From Thecaphora thlaspeos (taxonomy: Eukaryota; Basidiomycota; Ustilaginomycetes; Urocystidales; Glomosporiaceae): a DNA stretch of 64,000 nt. The translations under genes were made by a program, and so were the position numbers. Position 1 is the first letter of the stretch. The number at the start of each line of letters is the position of its first letter. The stretch is from the NCBI GenBank assembly GCA_900291925.1, contig UWYS01000005.1, positions 744,001-808,000 of the forward strand, read 5' to 3'. Below are positions 1 to 11,143 of this stretch, piece by piece. A model generated the notes under the pieces. It worked only from the letters and a program-made list of their open reading frames with translations, made no database searches and was not told the origin of the DNA.

Positions 1-325
1 TCTGCCTGCTTCGTGGTATTGCAATCGCTGTGGGGCGGTTCCTGATGCTGACATGCCCGTCTACGCTTTGGACGTGTCGAAGCTGGTGATTCACGGATCG
101 AGGGATTACAGGCTGACGGAGAGTGAGGGTCTGGCGGCCTTTAACACCCTGCAGCGGCGAGGCGTTCCCAGCCGTCTGGTAGTGTTCCCAGAGGAGAACC
201 ATTGGGTCCTTGACCCGCATGCGAGCCTCAGGTGGCACGAAGAGGTGTTGTCGTGGCTCAAGAAGTGGTCCGACAAGAAGGAAGCGGATGACGAGCAGGA
301 GCCGAGGCTTGTGTTCCAGAACTAG
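1..325 (+). CDS. S9 prolyl-oligopeptidase family peptidase, C-terminal end only (dipeptidyl-peptidase V-like)
   Basis: Only the last part of this gene lies in the window. The readable C-terminus carries two of the three catalytic-triad neighbourhoods of S9 serine peptidases: the Asp in HGSRDYRL and the His in PEENHWVL. The nucleophilic Ser would lie upstream. The final exon probably begins near position 83, after an AG at 81-82, because LVIHG is where homologues resume; the in-frame bases before it are likely intron. The frame ends at a TAG at 323-325, and the tail after the last helix is short, acidic and unconserved. In dipeptidyl-peptidase V the enzyme removes N-terminal dipeptides; whether this one is secreted cannot be seen. 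The gene converges with the KPWE protein gene on the other strand. Confidence 0.8.
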   Translation, partial: LPASWYCNRCGAVPDADMPVYALDVSKLVIHGSRDYRLTESEGLAAFNTLQRRGVPSRLVVFPEENHWVLDPHASLRWHEEVLSWLKKWSDKKEADDEQEPRLVFQN

Positions 326-500
326 AGCGTAGAAGACAGTGCCTTACCGACCTCGTAGTTGCCTGTCTGTAGCCGCCGCACGAATGGACGTACTTGGGAA
401 TATCTGGAGGCATGGTCTGTGCGAGATGCATGTTACTGTCCACCCCCTCGATGGGCGGTACGAGCGGATGGGGTGCTTGCTACAGCTCCTCGTCCATGTT

Positions 501-1322
501 CTACTGCGTCTCTGCGTTCTCTCCTTTCTTCTCCCACGGCTTGAGCGGTTTCTCGAGGGAAGGCTTGGTCGGTTCGTCCTCGTTGATCTATCAGTGGAGC
601 GCGTACGAGGTGGGAATAGGAGGAGGTATGAATAGTGAACATCATCGACGCGTCAAAAGGCGAAGAGCATCGGAGGGAAGGTAACGTACTTTGAGAGGTA
701 TGTCGCGGATTCCGGCAATCTTATCCGTCTGACCGGTGGCGATCAGCTCTACGATCGAGTCAAACGAGGCCGGGTACGGTTCGGTCGTCGTTGTCGTAGG
801 CTCGACGGCGCCGGTGGTGGTGGTGGTGGTGGAAGGTGAGGTCTCGGGACGCGATGAGAGCCAGAGGACGTAGTCATCGTAGTCCACCTCTGTACCCGTC
901 CTATCCAGCCGATAGCGAAGTAAAATCTGGTGAGTCAGATGGTGGAGAGGTGGCATTGAGCAGGGTAGGAGCGAGAAGACGTACTTGGACATGAAGAAGA
1001 ATACTTTGGCTCGTTGCTTTGTCTGATCCAGCTGTTCCGGCGTTGCTCCGTTGGCTGTCAGAGGACCCAAGATCGCTTCGAGGCCGGACTGTAGCCGTTT
1101 GTGTGAAGCTTTTTTTTTTCCCTGATGTCAGCGGTTGCCGCTCGATGGGGCAAAGTAGAGAAGAGGGAGGAAAGGACTTACCTGGAACTCTTCATTGTCC
1201 CGAGTGAAGGTCTCAAGGTGGGTGTAGATGGCGTCGCGGTCGTACGGAACGGTCGGGCCTGTTTGTGACTGGATGAAGTGTTCGGCCGCCGAATTCTGGG
1301 TGGTTGGTGTCTGTTCGGCCAT
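501..1322 (-). CDS. KPWE-motif protein, Pex39-like peroxisomal import factor
   Basis: Four exons on the minus strand (1182-1322, 985-1088, 690-900, 501-587) join in frame to 180 residues. The C-terminal region has the family core FDSIVELIATGQ...GIRDIP at about residues 128-150. A Lys/Pro-rich tail follows with the sequence KPLKPWEKK (KPWE at 168-171). This arrangement is the PF17733-type KPWE domain found in yeast Yjr012c/Pex39 and in fungal Pex14-like proteins. Pex39 helps import PTS2 proteins together with Pex7; assigning that role here is inference from the motif. The acceptor at 901/902 was chosen because it alone keeps KTGTEVDYDDYVLW in frame. The start is the ATG of MAEQTPTTQ. It is divergent from TRM6, with 291 bp between the starts. 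Confidence 0.72.
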
Positions 1323-1613
1323 GGTGATGTCGCCGTCGCGAAGTGTGGGTGGTGGTGGTGCGAGGACGAGAGCTGGCCCGACCGCGTGTGCGAGCCTTTG
1401 CTGCCGTCGAGGCCTTGCTGATGTGGAGGTGCCACATGTCCCACGTGATTTCAGCAGCGCACGGCGAAAAAACGGCGCCCAAAATCTATGGAAAAGACGC
1501 CTGGCCGCCGCCTGTGCCTTCTTCTTCTTACGGTCCCACCTTCTCTCCTCTCCACATCTCTCCCCACCTCGGCCACCTCGGCCACCTTCCACACTCACGA
1601 GACAACCACCGAC
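1323..1613. promoter_or_regulatory. Divergent promoter between the KPWE-protein gene and TRM6
   Basis: These 291 bp separate two start codons facing away from each other, so they must hold both promoters and both 5' leaders. The TRM6 side is C/T-rich just before the ATG. No clear TATA box is visible on either side, as usual for housekeeping genes of GC-rich fungi. Confidence 0.55.
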
Positions 1614-3517
1614 ATGGCTGAACCACAACCCACAGCAGCATCTGCTGCGGATGGAGCAGCGCCCGTTGTGGTCCAGGCGCAACAGCCAACCGCATCCTCG
1701 AACCCGACCGCCTCTTCCTCCTCGACCACGCGCCCCAGCCGTCCGGCCCCCAACCCCCGTTCTCAACGCGGCCGCAACGCCCCACCCGCCCGCCTCACCT
1801 CGTCCGCTCTCCGGTCCCGCGTCACCTACATTTCCGCGACGTCCCACATCATCCTCAAGCTTCCCTCTGGTCGCCTCAAGCCGGCACAACTCGCTCCCGG
1901 CAAACAGGTCAGCCTCGGCAAGTTTGGAAGCTTCAAGGCCGACGACATCATCGGAATGCCCTTTGGCTTCACTTACGAGATCGCAGAGGGCGGCAAGTTG
2001 AAGATGGTCATGAACAGCACGCTCGCTGAACTTGGTGAGTGCGAATGCAAAGGACCGCTACGGGGACGATGCGAGTATGGTTCGGGCCTCGCTGACGCTT
2101 GCGTTACCTTCGTCTGCCTCCCCGCAACTCACGCAGAGGAGACGGACGCCACCAATGAAAACATTCACGACGACGGGACGGCGCAGAAGCTCACGTACGT
2201 CGACATCCAGACGCTCAAAGAGGCCGGCATCACTGGCAGAGAGATCATCCAGAAGCAGCTCGAGGGCAGCGGGAGCTACAAGGACCGCACCGTCTACAGC
2301 CAGGCCAAATACGTCCAGCGGAAGGAGCAAAAGTGAGTAGACTCCAATGGCGCGCTTGCTCGCTCCGTCGCGATGGTCGAGGAGCAGCCCTACTGATGAT
2401 CGTTGCCCTCTCGCTTTGCGCTACCTCGCCCTGTTGCTCGCTTGATCGCGCCTGCAGACACCTGAAGCTCTTCACGCCGTTCGCGCCGGACCTGGGGACA
2501 ATCTGCAAGTACAACTTTGAACGAAACCCGGAAAAGATCCGCTGGATGCGTCCCGACGCCCTGGCGCAGTGCCTCTCGTTTGCCAGCGTCCGGCCGGGGG
2601 GACGCTATTTGGTGGTCGACGGCGTCTCGGGCCTCTTGACGGGCGCAGTGCTGGAGCGCCTTGGCGGCGACGGTACCGTTCTGTGCATCAACGACGCCGA
2701 GTCGCCTCCTGCGTTTGACGTGCTCTCGCAGTTCAACTTCAGCGAGCAGTACACGCGCCACACGCTCAAGGTTATTCACTGGGCCGCGACGGAGCGCGAC
2801 TACCGGCCCGTATTTGTGGGGCAGGAGGAGCAGATTCAGGCCATGGAGCCTTGCGGCAAGAGCAACGGCGCTGCTGCGGGAGCGACGGAGCAACAGCAGG
2901 GTGGCAAAAAGTCAAAGGACAAGGGCCGCGAACGCAAGCGGCAGGCGACGGCGAGAGAGACGGAAAGGACGCGGGGCGAGTTCTTCGAGGGCGACTTTGA
3001 CGCACTGCTGGTGGCGTGCCACTACCAGCCGCAGAGCATCCTCGAGAGGGTCAAGGGTGCGATCGCAGGATCGGGCAGCGTGGTGGTGCACAGCCCCTTT
3101 CTACAGCCGCTGGCCGAGTGCCATTCGCACCTAAGGGCGTCGGAGGAATTCGTCAACGTCTCGGTGACGGAGCCGTGGTTGAGACGGTACCAGGTGCTGC
3201 CGGGACGTACGCATCCCGAGATGACGACGAGCGCGACGGCGGGCTTCCTGCTGCATGCGGTGCGGGTGTTGCCGGAGACTGAGGCAAAGGCGATGAAGGA
3301 GGCAAGGCTGGCCGAGCTCGCGGCTGCTGCTGCGGGTGGGGCGACGACATCAACGAGCTCGGATGAGGCCGGTGCGATAGGGCAAGGCAGTGAGGAGCGA
3401 GAAAGCAAACGGCCGAGACTCGGCGAGGTCAAGCGCGAGATGCAGGCCGAGGCGGCCGAGGCAACGACACAGACCGGGACAAGCGATGCCACAATAGAGG
3501 TGGCCGAGACGGCCTAG
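1614..3517 (+). CDS. TRM6: tRNA (adenine58-N1)-methyltransferase non-catalytic subunit Trm6/Gcd10
   Basis: Exons 1614-2034, 2137-2332 and 2458-3517 encode 558 residues. Trm6 pairs with catalytic Trm61 in the nucleus to make m1A58 in the T-loop of tRNAs, including initiator tRNA-Met. The N-terminal half shows the Gcd10 pattern: a beta-rich segment (SHIILKLPSGRLKPAQL), LTYVDIQTLKEAGITGREII, then FERNPEKIRWMRPDALAQCLSF. The Rossmann-like half follows (GGRYLVVDGVSGLLTGAVLERLGG), lacking an obvious SAM-binding glycine motif, as expected for the non-catalytic subunit. A Lys/Arg/Glu-rich insert lies around residues 275-315, and the C-terminal tail is Ala/Glu-rich. The first 70 residues are disordered and Ala/Ser/Pro-rich. 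The ATG at 1614 is the first one in frame after the C/T-rich leader. Confidence 0.93.
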
Positions 3518-3978
3518 ACTGCGGTGGCAGGGCTCCAGGGCTCTTTGTAGACGGGGACGTTTTCGTTCTTATCGCTAAGCTAGACGGATGTGCGGGACGG
3601 GGCGACAAAGGTAGGAGGATAGTTGCGAGGCGCCTCTGGGCTTTTTTTTCTTTTCTTTTCTTTTCTTTTTCTGGCTCAGATCTTCTCGAGAGGGAAAAGG
3701 GGTTGGTCTAGTAGTTGTGATTAGCGAAGGCTGCACCGTCGGCACGGTATGGATGGTTGCGATTGGTAAGAAGGGTACTTGCAGATGCCTCGACGGCCTA
3801 GACTGTATACTAAACTTTTCACCTCGGCCAATTACCCTCCTTCCGGCTATCGGCCGGTAGCGCTGTCGCGTCTTCCTCAACTGGTCTGGCCCGCTTTCGC
3901 TGTGGCGTTGCCTCAACCGCGCGCGCTTCTACTGTACACTCACCTCTCTCCCACCACCATCGCCATATATCCTTGACC
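3518..3978. other. Intergenic: TRM6 3' end to aldehyde dehydrogenase promoter
   Basis: No gene is seen in these 461 bp. A polypyrimidine run of TTTTC units occupies 3641-3672. The short leader before the aldehyde dehydrogenase ATG contains CATATAT at about 3964, too close to the start to be a typical TATA box. Confidence 0.6.
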
Positions 3979-6249
3979 ATGCTCGAGTCCGAAGCGCTCG
4001 GCGCCCACGTCCGCCTCGTGACGCAGCTCCACGTGCTCGTCCACACCGCCTCTCGCTACCTCGACACCTTCCTCTTCCGCCTCCTCCCCACCGGCGTCGC
4101 AGCGCGCCTGCGTGCCTCGCCCTCCCTCGTCCTGCTTCTGACCGTCACCACCATCGTCGCTCTCCAACTTCTCATCTCCCTTCGACGCTCCCACCAGGAG
4201 CGCGGCCTTTCTATCTCCCACCCTATCCCGCCTCAGGCTCGTCCCGGTTGGAAGGGCGCCGTCCTGTCCCCGCCCCACATCTCTTCCCCTTCAAAGCCGG
4301 ACACCATCGTCTGCTACGACCCAGCCACGGGCTACCACATCGCCGACGTCCCCGCCGACACACCCTCCACCATCCGCTCCAAGATCGACCGAGCTCGAGC
4401 CGCTCAGTTCCTCTACTCGCGCAGCACCTTCGCCCACCGTCGCCAGATCCTCCGCACTCTGCAGAAATGGGTCGTCGACGAAGCCGAGACCATTACCCGC
4501 GTCGCAGCCAGGGATACCGGCAAGACGGCCATCGATGCCGCATTCGGAGAGCTGCTGACTACCGCCAGCAAGCTCGAGTGGACGATCAACAATGGTGAAC
4601 GCGTCCTCGGGCCCGAGACGAGGCCCAACGACCTCCTGTTGGCGCACAAGCTCTGCCAGGTCCACCACGAACCGCTCGGCACCGTGGTGGCGTGCGTATC
4701 GTGGAATTACTCGTGCCACAACTGCCTGGGGCCCGTCATTGCCGCTTTGTTCGCGGGAAACGCCATCATCGTAAAGGCTAGCGAGCTAGTGGCTTGGTCG
4801 GCGCGCTACTTTATCGACGGCGTCAGGGAGTGTCTCAAGGCGGCGGGAGCGGATCCGGACCTGTGCCAGTTGGTGGTCTGCTTCCCCGACGCAGCAGAGG
4901 TGCTGACGATGAGCGCAGACGTAGACCACATCACCTTCATTGGCAGCGAAGATGTGGGCAGGAAGGTGGCCATGGCGGCTACAAAGGAACTGACGCCCAT
5001 CACGCTCGAGCTGGGCGGCAAGGATCCAGCCATCCTGCTCAAGGGGGCGGACCTCAAGTACTTTCAGTCGACTTGTAAGTCGCCTTCTTCCTTTGTGCTC
5101 GCTCGGCTGTGCAACGACGACTGACCAATGCCTTGTCATCCCCCGCCGACCGTGCGAGCGCGCCAGTCATGCGCTCCTGCTTCCAGGGTGCCGGCCAGAA
5201 CTGCATCGGCATCGAACGATTCATCGTCGACTCCTCGCTCGTCCCCTCGCTCGTCTCTCTCGTCCCCTCGCTCGTCTCTCTCGTCCAGCCACGCATCGCG
5301 GCCCTACGCTGCGGATCATGGATGGACGACGTTCCGTTTGGTTCTCAACCCTCAGCAACATCGACAGCGACACACGTAGATGTCGGTGCGATGATCACGG
5401 ATGCGCGCTTCGAGCGTCTCGAATGGCTGATCGACGATGCAGTCAAATGCGGTGCCAGGCTACTGGTGGGCGGGAAGAGATACGTCCATCCCAAGTGGAG
5501 AGAGGGCCACTACTTCATGCCGACGCTCCTTGAGGGCGTGACGCCGTACGTTTCGCCCATCCTCGTCCTCTATCGCTTTTCAGTCTCTGATGGTAAACTA
5601 AGCATTGCGCTCTCTCTCTCTCTCACCAAACGACAAACAGCGACATGGCAATAGCAAACGAAGAGCTCTTTGCACCCATCTTCCTCATCCTTCCCTACAC
5701 GTCAGGTTCGATAGACGAAGCCATCCAAATCGCCAACGGCACATGCTACGGTCTGGGATCTTCCATCTTTGGACCGGACGCCACGACGTGCCACTACGTC
5801 GCGACCAGGTTGAAATGCGGAATGGTAAACATCAACGAGTACGTACCCTCCCTTCATCTTCTCTCACATCTTGCCTCCATAACTTCATCTCCATCACGGC
5901 GGTAGCGGTTGACGCTAACCATCCCAACCTTTTTACACACACGATATCCTTACAAAGTTTCGGCGTCTCTTACCTGAACCAACACCTCCCCTTTGGAGGC
6001 GTCAAAAAGAGCGGATACGGCCGCTTCGGCGGCGCTGAAGGTATTCTCTCCCTCACTAATCCCAAAGCCATAACGCGCGATCGTTTCTTCTCCACTCTTC
6101 GAACTTCCATCCTGCCACCCGTCGATTATCCCCTTGAACACGGCGCAAAAGGTTGGAGGTTCGTAGATGGCTTGTTGCGATTGGCTTATGGTGACAACCT
6201 CCCCCAGAGGGTGGAAGGTGTCGCGCGTCTCGTTAAGGCTTCCATGTGA
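3979..6249 (+). CDS. MSC7: Membrane-anchored aldehyde dehydrogenase, Msc7 type
   Basis: Four exons (3979-5074, 5167-5545, 5641-5838, 5958-6249) give 654 residues. After a short N-terminal stretch comes one hydrophobic segment (SLVLLLTVTTIVALQLLISL, about residues 49-68), the anchor seen in yeast Msc7. The NAD-dependent aldehyde dehydrogenase fold follows. Visible active-site elements are VSWNY in the cofactor-binding part, the general-base Glu in LELGGKDPAI, and the catalytic Cys in QGAGQNCIGIER, which sits just after the first intron. The C-terminal oligomerisation signature LPFGGVKKSGYGRFGG is intact. Family members oxidise aldehydes; the physiological substrate of Msc7 is not settled. A perfect 21-bp tandem duplication at 5241-5282 lengthens one helix by seven residues. 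The 3' end converges with RAE1. Confidence 0.9.
5241..5282 (+). repeat. 21-bp direct tandem duplication inside the aldehyde dehydrogenase CDS
   Basis: Two identical 21-bp units follow each other in frame and encode VPSLVSL twice. The reading frame is preserved, so the duplication only lengthens a surface helix. Confidence 0.85.
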
Positions 6250-6380
6250 ATCGACCTATAGTGCAGGAATGGCCAAGCGGAGTAGGTGCGGAAGTGTGCC
6301 TATTGCATGATGACTTTGAATCGGGAAACCTAAGGAAAGAAAACCGAGAGACACGAAGAGAGTTGGTAGCGAGGCCGGCG

Positions 6381-7882
6381 CTACGTCTTCGGAGGTCGCT
6401 TCTTGACGTCTTCGTAGTTGACCGGCTGGATGTACACCTTGTTCTCCGGGTTCGCGCCCTGGTAGCCCTTGTGCCAATCGTACGAGACTGTGTAAAAAGG
6501 GGGGAAGAAAGCGAAGCGTAACCCGGTTAGTCCGATGCGGTCCATGTAAACAGAGCCAACGATGCGAATCACAAATTGCACTCACTCGCATAGGCAAAGA
6601 TGGTGGCGTCCTTGTTAAAGGCGATCGCCGAGATGGGGATGCGATTGGGGTTCGTCTTGAACAGCTCTTTTGGCGCGTTGGCGGGGCCTTTTGTTTCGAA
6701 CGCTGTGCGCGGTCGTGTGTGCGTGGGTCAGGAGGGAGCGAGAGGGAAATTGGTCGGGCCAGTCAGTCCAAGTCCTCCCATCCACCGCACGAGGGCTCGC
6801 GCCGTCCACTCACTCTTCAGCCTCGTCCTGCTCTGCTTGCACCAGAAGTTGATCGACCCGTCTCCACCGCCCGTGGCGAAGGTGCCGTGGCAGTTGAAGG
6901 CGATCGCGTTGACGGGGAAGAGGTGCGATTCGTTGCGCGGGACGTCCGGGTGGTCCGTGTGTGCGCGTCGGTGGCACTTGAACGCAAACTTCTTGACCTT
7001 GTTGTCCTTGTCTGGCGGATCGTGGAAATACTGCACTGCTACGCGGCCCTCGACGCCGCCGAGTGCGTACCCGTCGCCGTCGGGCAGGGCGGCCAGCGAG
7101 CGCGTCTGGTACTTGAGCGGACTTTGGTGCTCCTGTGTGCCGGCGTAAGAAGGAGGTCAACAAGACGGCGATTGGAGTGTTGTCAGTCTGCGCTCATCAA
7201 CTACCACCGTCTTTACTCGTGTTCCTCGCGCACGCCTGCGGGCTCCACTCACGGAAAGCGGTGTGATCTGGCCGTTCTCTTCGAGCCTGAATGCCAGCAC
7301 GCCCCTCTCGGCCATGGCGACGACGACGATGCTGCCGCAAGCGTCCATCGCATACGCCCTCTCGGGGAGGTTGAGCATTTGGAACTGATTGGGCTGTGGG
7401 TCGAGCTTCCAGATCTTGAGCTGCTTGTCCCATCCGGCCGTGACGAGCACGCCGCCGCACGCATTGAGCCAGCGGACGCATCGGATCGGCTGGTCATGCT
7501 GCGCGACGACGGTGGGCGTGTTTGTGTTCATGTCAAAGCATCGGGCCACCTTGTCTGCGCCAACGCTGATGACCTTTGCGCCGTCGCCGGACCAGCAGAC
7601 GTCGAGGACGGCGGCCTCGTGGGTATACTGCTGCCACGGCGAGACGGGCTGCGGGCTGGCCTTGTCGATGCGGTAGATGCGGACGTGGTTGTCCCAGCTG
7701 GCCACGGCGAGGAAATCTGCGGCAGGCGAGAAAGAGAGAGCGCTGACGCCGTCCGTCGGGCCGGGCGTAACCTCTTGATCCTGGTCGCCCGTCACCTTGG
7801 CTGCGGTGGTCGCTGTGGTGGCCGCACCGGGCCGAGCGCCGAAGCCACCGGGAGTGGCGGTGGTCGAGCCGAAGAAAGACAT
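6381..7882 (-). CDS. RAE1: mRNA export factor Rae1/Gle2, WD40 nucleoporin
   Basis: Exons 7253-7882, 6814-7132, 6586-6702 and 6381-6487 encode 390 residues. A Gly/Thr/Ala-rich leader of about 30 residues precedes a WD40 beta-propeller. Recognisable blades include VSALSFSPAADFLAVASWDNHVRIY, AAVLDVCWSGDGAKVISVGADK and PIRCVRWLNACGGVLVTAGWDKQLKIW. The Gle2 signature GRVAVQYF is present, as is the closing YDWHKGYQG just before the end. Rae1 sits at the nuclear pore bound to the GLEBS motif of Nup98-type nucleoporins and helps release mRNA; in many fungi it also has a mitotic role. All four exons join in phase, and the length matches the family. The terminal stop is TAG. Confidence 0.95.
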
Positions 7883-8709
7883 GGCGTGCTTGTGGCTGCT
7901 TGCTTTCGATGAGCGACGGGGCCGGAAAGAGGAGCCTGGCGGAGCTGCGCGGCCGGGCGACTAGGGGCGCGATCTGTTAGACGGCCGAGGCTGGCGGCGG
8001 TGGTCACGTCGCGGCCTTGTGCAGTGCAGTGTTGTCGCTTCGCTAGATCGATGGTAGGTAGCGTCGGTGATCAGGTGGTGCTGTCCGGTGGGCGGTGTGC
8101 TGGTGGCGGTGTGCTGGTGGCGGTGTGATGGTGGTGGTGGTGGTCGCTGTCGCAGAAGGCAGACGGTCGGGTGGCGACGCCTCAAAGGGAAGCAGCAACT
8201 TTTCCTGAGAGGCAGACAGCGCAGTGCGCTGAGTCCACCTTCCCACCTAGAAGATCACGTGACGCGCCAACACTCTTCCGACTCAGCTCTCCTTCTACTT
8301 AGGCCCCGGCTGGCTCCTCTGCCTTCTGCGCCTCTACCGGTGACACACACTCTCTCACTCTCACTCTCTCACTATCTCTCTCGCTCTTTTGGCTTGAGTA
8401 TGTACGCACACACACACTCAAGGCCACACGCACACGCACACGCAGAGGCTGTCCCTTGTGTGTTCTGCTTCTATTTCGCGGCATTACATCGAAGGCGAGG
8501 GGGGATATTGCGTCAGGATTGGCACGAGAGCGGAAAAAAAAAGTTAGTTACCAGAGCACTAGTAGTGGGGTAGGCGGGACAAGGTGGCGATGCGGGCAAG
8601 GAAGACGTGGACTACGCCGTACTCTCTGCGGCTTGGACTGTGAAGATCGAGCCATGCAAGGCTGTCGTCCAGGCGTACGTACGTGTCTGCCGGTCGGTCG
8701 TCGACGGTG
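7883..8709. other. Intergenic: RAE1 promoter and TRR1 3' flank
   Basis: No gene is seen. The RAE1-proximal half is rich in GGTGGT/GTGCTGG repeats. The stretch 8343-8445 is a mixed CT and CA microsatellite, and both look like slippage-prone DNA rather than coding sequence. Confidence 0.6.
8343..8445. repeat. CT/CA-rich microsatellite
   Basis: Imperfect CTCACT units grade into CACACA and CACACG runs. The tract lies between convergently read RAE1 upstream DNA and the TRR1 3' end. Confidence 0.7.
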
Positions 8710-10306
8710 CTACGCCTTGTCCGTGCCAGTGTAGTGGTTGGCAGCGGCAGCATCGACAGGGTCCAGCACCTCCTCCTCGGCCAGCAGACGCTCCGCCTCG
8801 AGCGCTGCGATGCATCCGGTACCCGCTGATGTGATTGCCTGCCTGTACTTCTTGTCCGCGACATCTCCCGCCGCGTAAACGCCCTTGACGCTCGTCTGCG
8901 CCGTGCCGGGGACGGTGACAATGTAGTCGTCCTCGTCGCAGTCGACTTGGCCCTTGACGAGCGACGTCGCGGGGATGTGTCCGATGGCGTAGAAGAGACC
9001 GTTGGCCTCGAGGTCCTTCTCCTCGCCCGTCTTGGTGTCCTTGATGCGCAGCGACTTCAGCAGCTCGCCGTCGCCCTTGGCCTCGGTAGGCACCGTGTTG
9101 AAGAGGACCGTCACCTTGGGGTGGGCCAGCAGCCTCTTGGCCATGATCTTGCTTGCGCGCAGCTCGTCTCTTCGCACGAGCACATTGACGTGCGACGCAT
9201 ACTTGGTCAGGTACATGGCCTCCTCGGCCGCCGAATCGCCTCCACCAACGACGGCGAGCGGCTTGTTGCGGAAGATCGGGACCGCTCCGTCGCAGACGGC
9301 GCACGCCGAAATGCCCGACTGCCAGTAGGTCTCTTCGCCGGGCAGATGCATCCTCTTGGCCGAGGCGCCCGTGGCGATAATCAGAGTCTCGGTCAGCTCG
9401 GGAGCCTGGTCCTCGTTAAACTCGCGCCAGAACTTGAAGGGGCGCGAGCTGAGATCGACCTTGGAGATCGTCTCGGTGTGAATCTCTGTGCCGAAGCGGA
9501 CCGACTGAGCGCGGAACTTGTCCATAATCTCGGGTCCTCGGATGCCATCGGGGAAGCCTGGGAACTGCAGGGCAGGGAAGGGCAGCCGGCGGAAAGAGAG
9601 AAGCGCCATCATCAGCTTCATGCCCCTGGCTTGTGCTCGACCGAGAGTTCAGAAGGCGGGGGTAGAGGATGCATGATTATGCTACTCACGTTCTCGACGT
9701 CTGTTGTCGTGGTCAGCTGTCCTCCGGGGGCGAGGCCGTTGGCGAGCATTCCCTGCAGAGTGGCAAAGCAAGGCAGAAGGTAAACTTGCAGATCGTCAGC
9801 GCTAACAACATCAGAAAGGAAGGCCACTCTCCCGCTAGATCATGGCCTACGGCCAGTCTCTGCTCGCCGGACTCGCCTCTACTCACCTCAAACAGGACGG
9901 GCTCGAGGTTGGCGCGTGCGAGGTAGATGGCGGCGGTGTGACCGGCCGGTCCACTGCCGATGATGACGACCTTGTGGACCTTCTGGTTGGCGGTCCCGTT
10001 TGCAGTCATCGTGGCGTCTTGTTGCTGGGTGGTGGAAGTGGAGAAGCTCTTGAGTGCGGTGGAGTCCGAGATGGCGAAAGCGCTGGCGGCTGAAGCTGTT
10101 GCGACTAGACGAGTCAGAGGCACTCGAGGAAGAGATCGCTGGCTGGAGCGGGAGCGGCTACTGTAGGCCGAAAAGGACGATTCCGAGAAGCTGGCGGAGA
10201 GTGAGAGTCTCTGCGAGAAGAGGGGCCAAAATGCGGCGAAGGGCGAAAGGTTGCTGGAGGTTGTGCAAGCAGACAACAGCAGGGAAGCGGAAGACCTGAA
10301 GAGCAT
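8710..10306 (-). CDS. TRR1: Thioredoxin reductase (NADPH) with probable mitochondrial presequence
   Basis: Exons 9887-10306, 9690-9752 and 8710-9564 encode 445 residues from the upstream ATG, or 346 from an internal ATG at 10009 ([10 protein letters not shown]). The enzyme passes electrons from NADPH through FAD to the CxxC pair and on to thioredoxin. Visible motifs are the FAD site [27 protein letters not shown], the redox pair in SACAVCDGA (Cys249 and Cys252, long form), the NADPH site [12 protein letters not shown] and YAAGDV. Typical fungal Trr1 starts right before the FAD motif. The extra 99 residues begin [14 protein letters not shown], are rich in Ser, Ala and Arg and poor in acids, and so look like a mitochondrial targeting sequence. 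The first ATG has a weak context (T at -3) and the second a good one (A at -3), which would allow both forms. Confidence 0.93.
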
Positions 10307-11143
10307 ATACAGCGCTGTGCTGGTCGATGAGACCTGCTGGGCTGGTTTAAAGGTGGGCGGTAAGGATGACTGGTGGTCGAGGAGGCAGATGGAAGTGAGG
10401 ATGACAAGGAAGAGGAAGAAGGATATGTGCAGAGGGGCTGGCACAAGTGGCGGGGGGTGGGGGCCGCCGCCGCCCTCTGGCCTCGAGGGTCGTCGGTCGT
10501 CGGACTGCTTCGTCTGGCTTCCAGGAAGAGCCAGCAGCGCGCACAGGCTGCAAGAGCAAAGCGTCGCTCAGTACAGTCACAGTGTGAGTAGCTGCGCTCT
10601 CAGCCGCAGAGCGTGATTCGTCCGCCCGCCAGCCCAACGCTGACGAATTTCCTAGCGCCGACGCACGGCCCCATTTTATCCCCGGTGTCCGCCAGCCCAC
10701 TCTGCACGCCCCTTGAAACGCGCCCGTGCGCCGGCAAACGGCCCGCCAGCCTGTGAGCCGGTTGAACCGGTTCGCTTGTCGCCTCGCCTGACGCATAACA
10801 GGAAGGTGGCGTCAGACCTTCGGCGCTAAGGCGCCGCTTGATAGTTGGACCGGCACGCAGGCCATGCCGCTGCTCCGGCGTTGAAACCTCACAGCGAAGC
10901 CCATACACCGCAGCAGCGACGTCGGCATCGCTTGGCTCGATGGGATCGAGCAGACTCAGCACTCTGCAGAAGAGGGAGGGGGTATGCTGTCTCTTTTGGA
11001 TGTGATTCCTCGTCGCGCCGCGCTACAACTCCTACGATATGCAGCGACCAGGCTGGGTGGTGGTCATCATCGGCGGCCGACCTTGGCAGCAGGCCTGTCT
11101 TTTCCCTGGCGTTTACTGGTCTGGGTACGTGCTGTCAAGCGCA
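10307..11143. other. Intergenic: TRR1 promoter and DBP5 3' flank
   Basis: No gene is recognised in these 837 bp. Short open frames occur on both strands but resemble nothing known, and the sequence lacks splice patterns that would join them. Confidence 0.55.
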
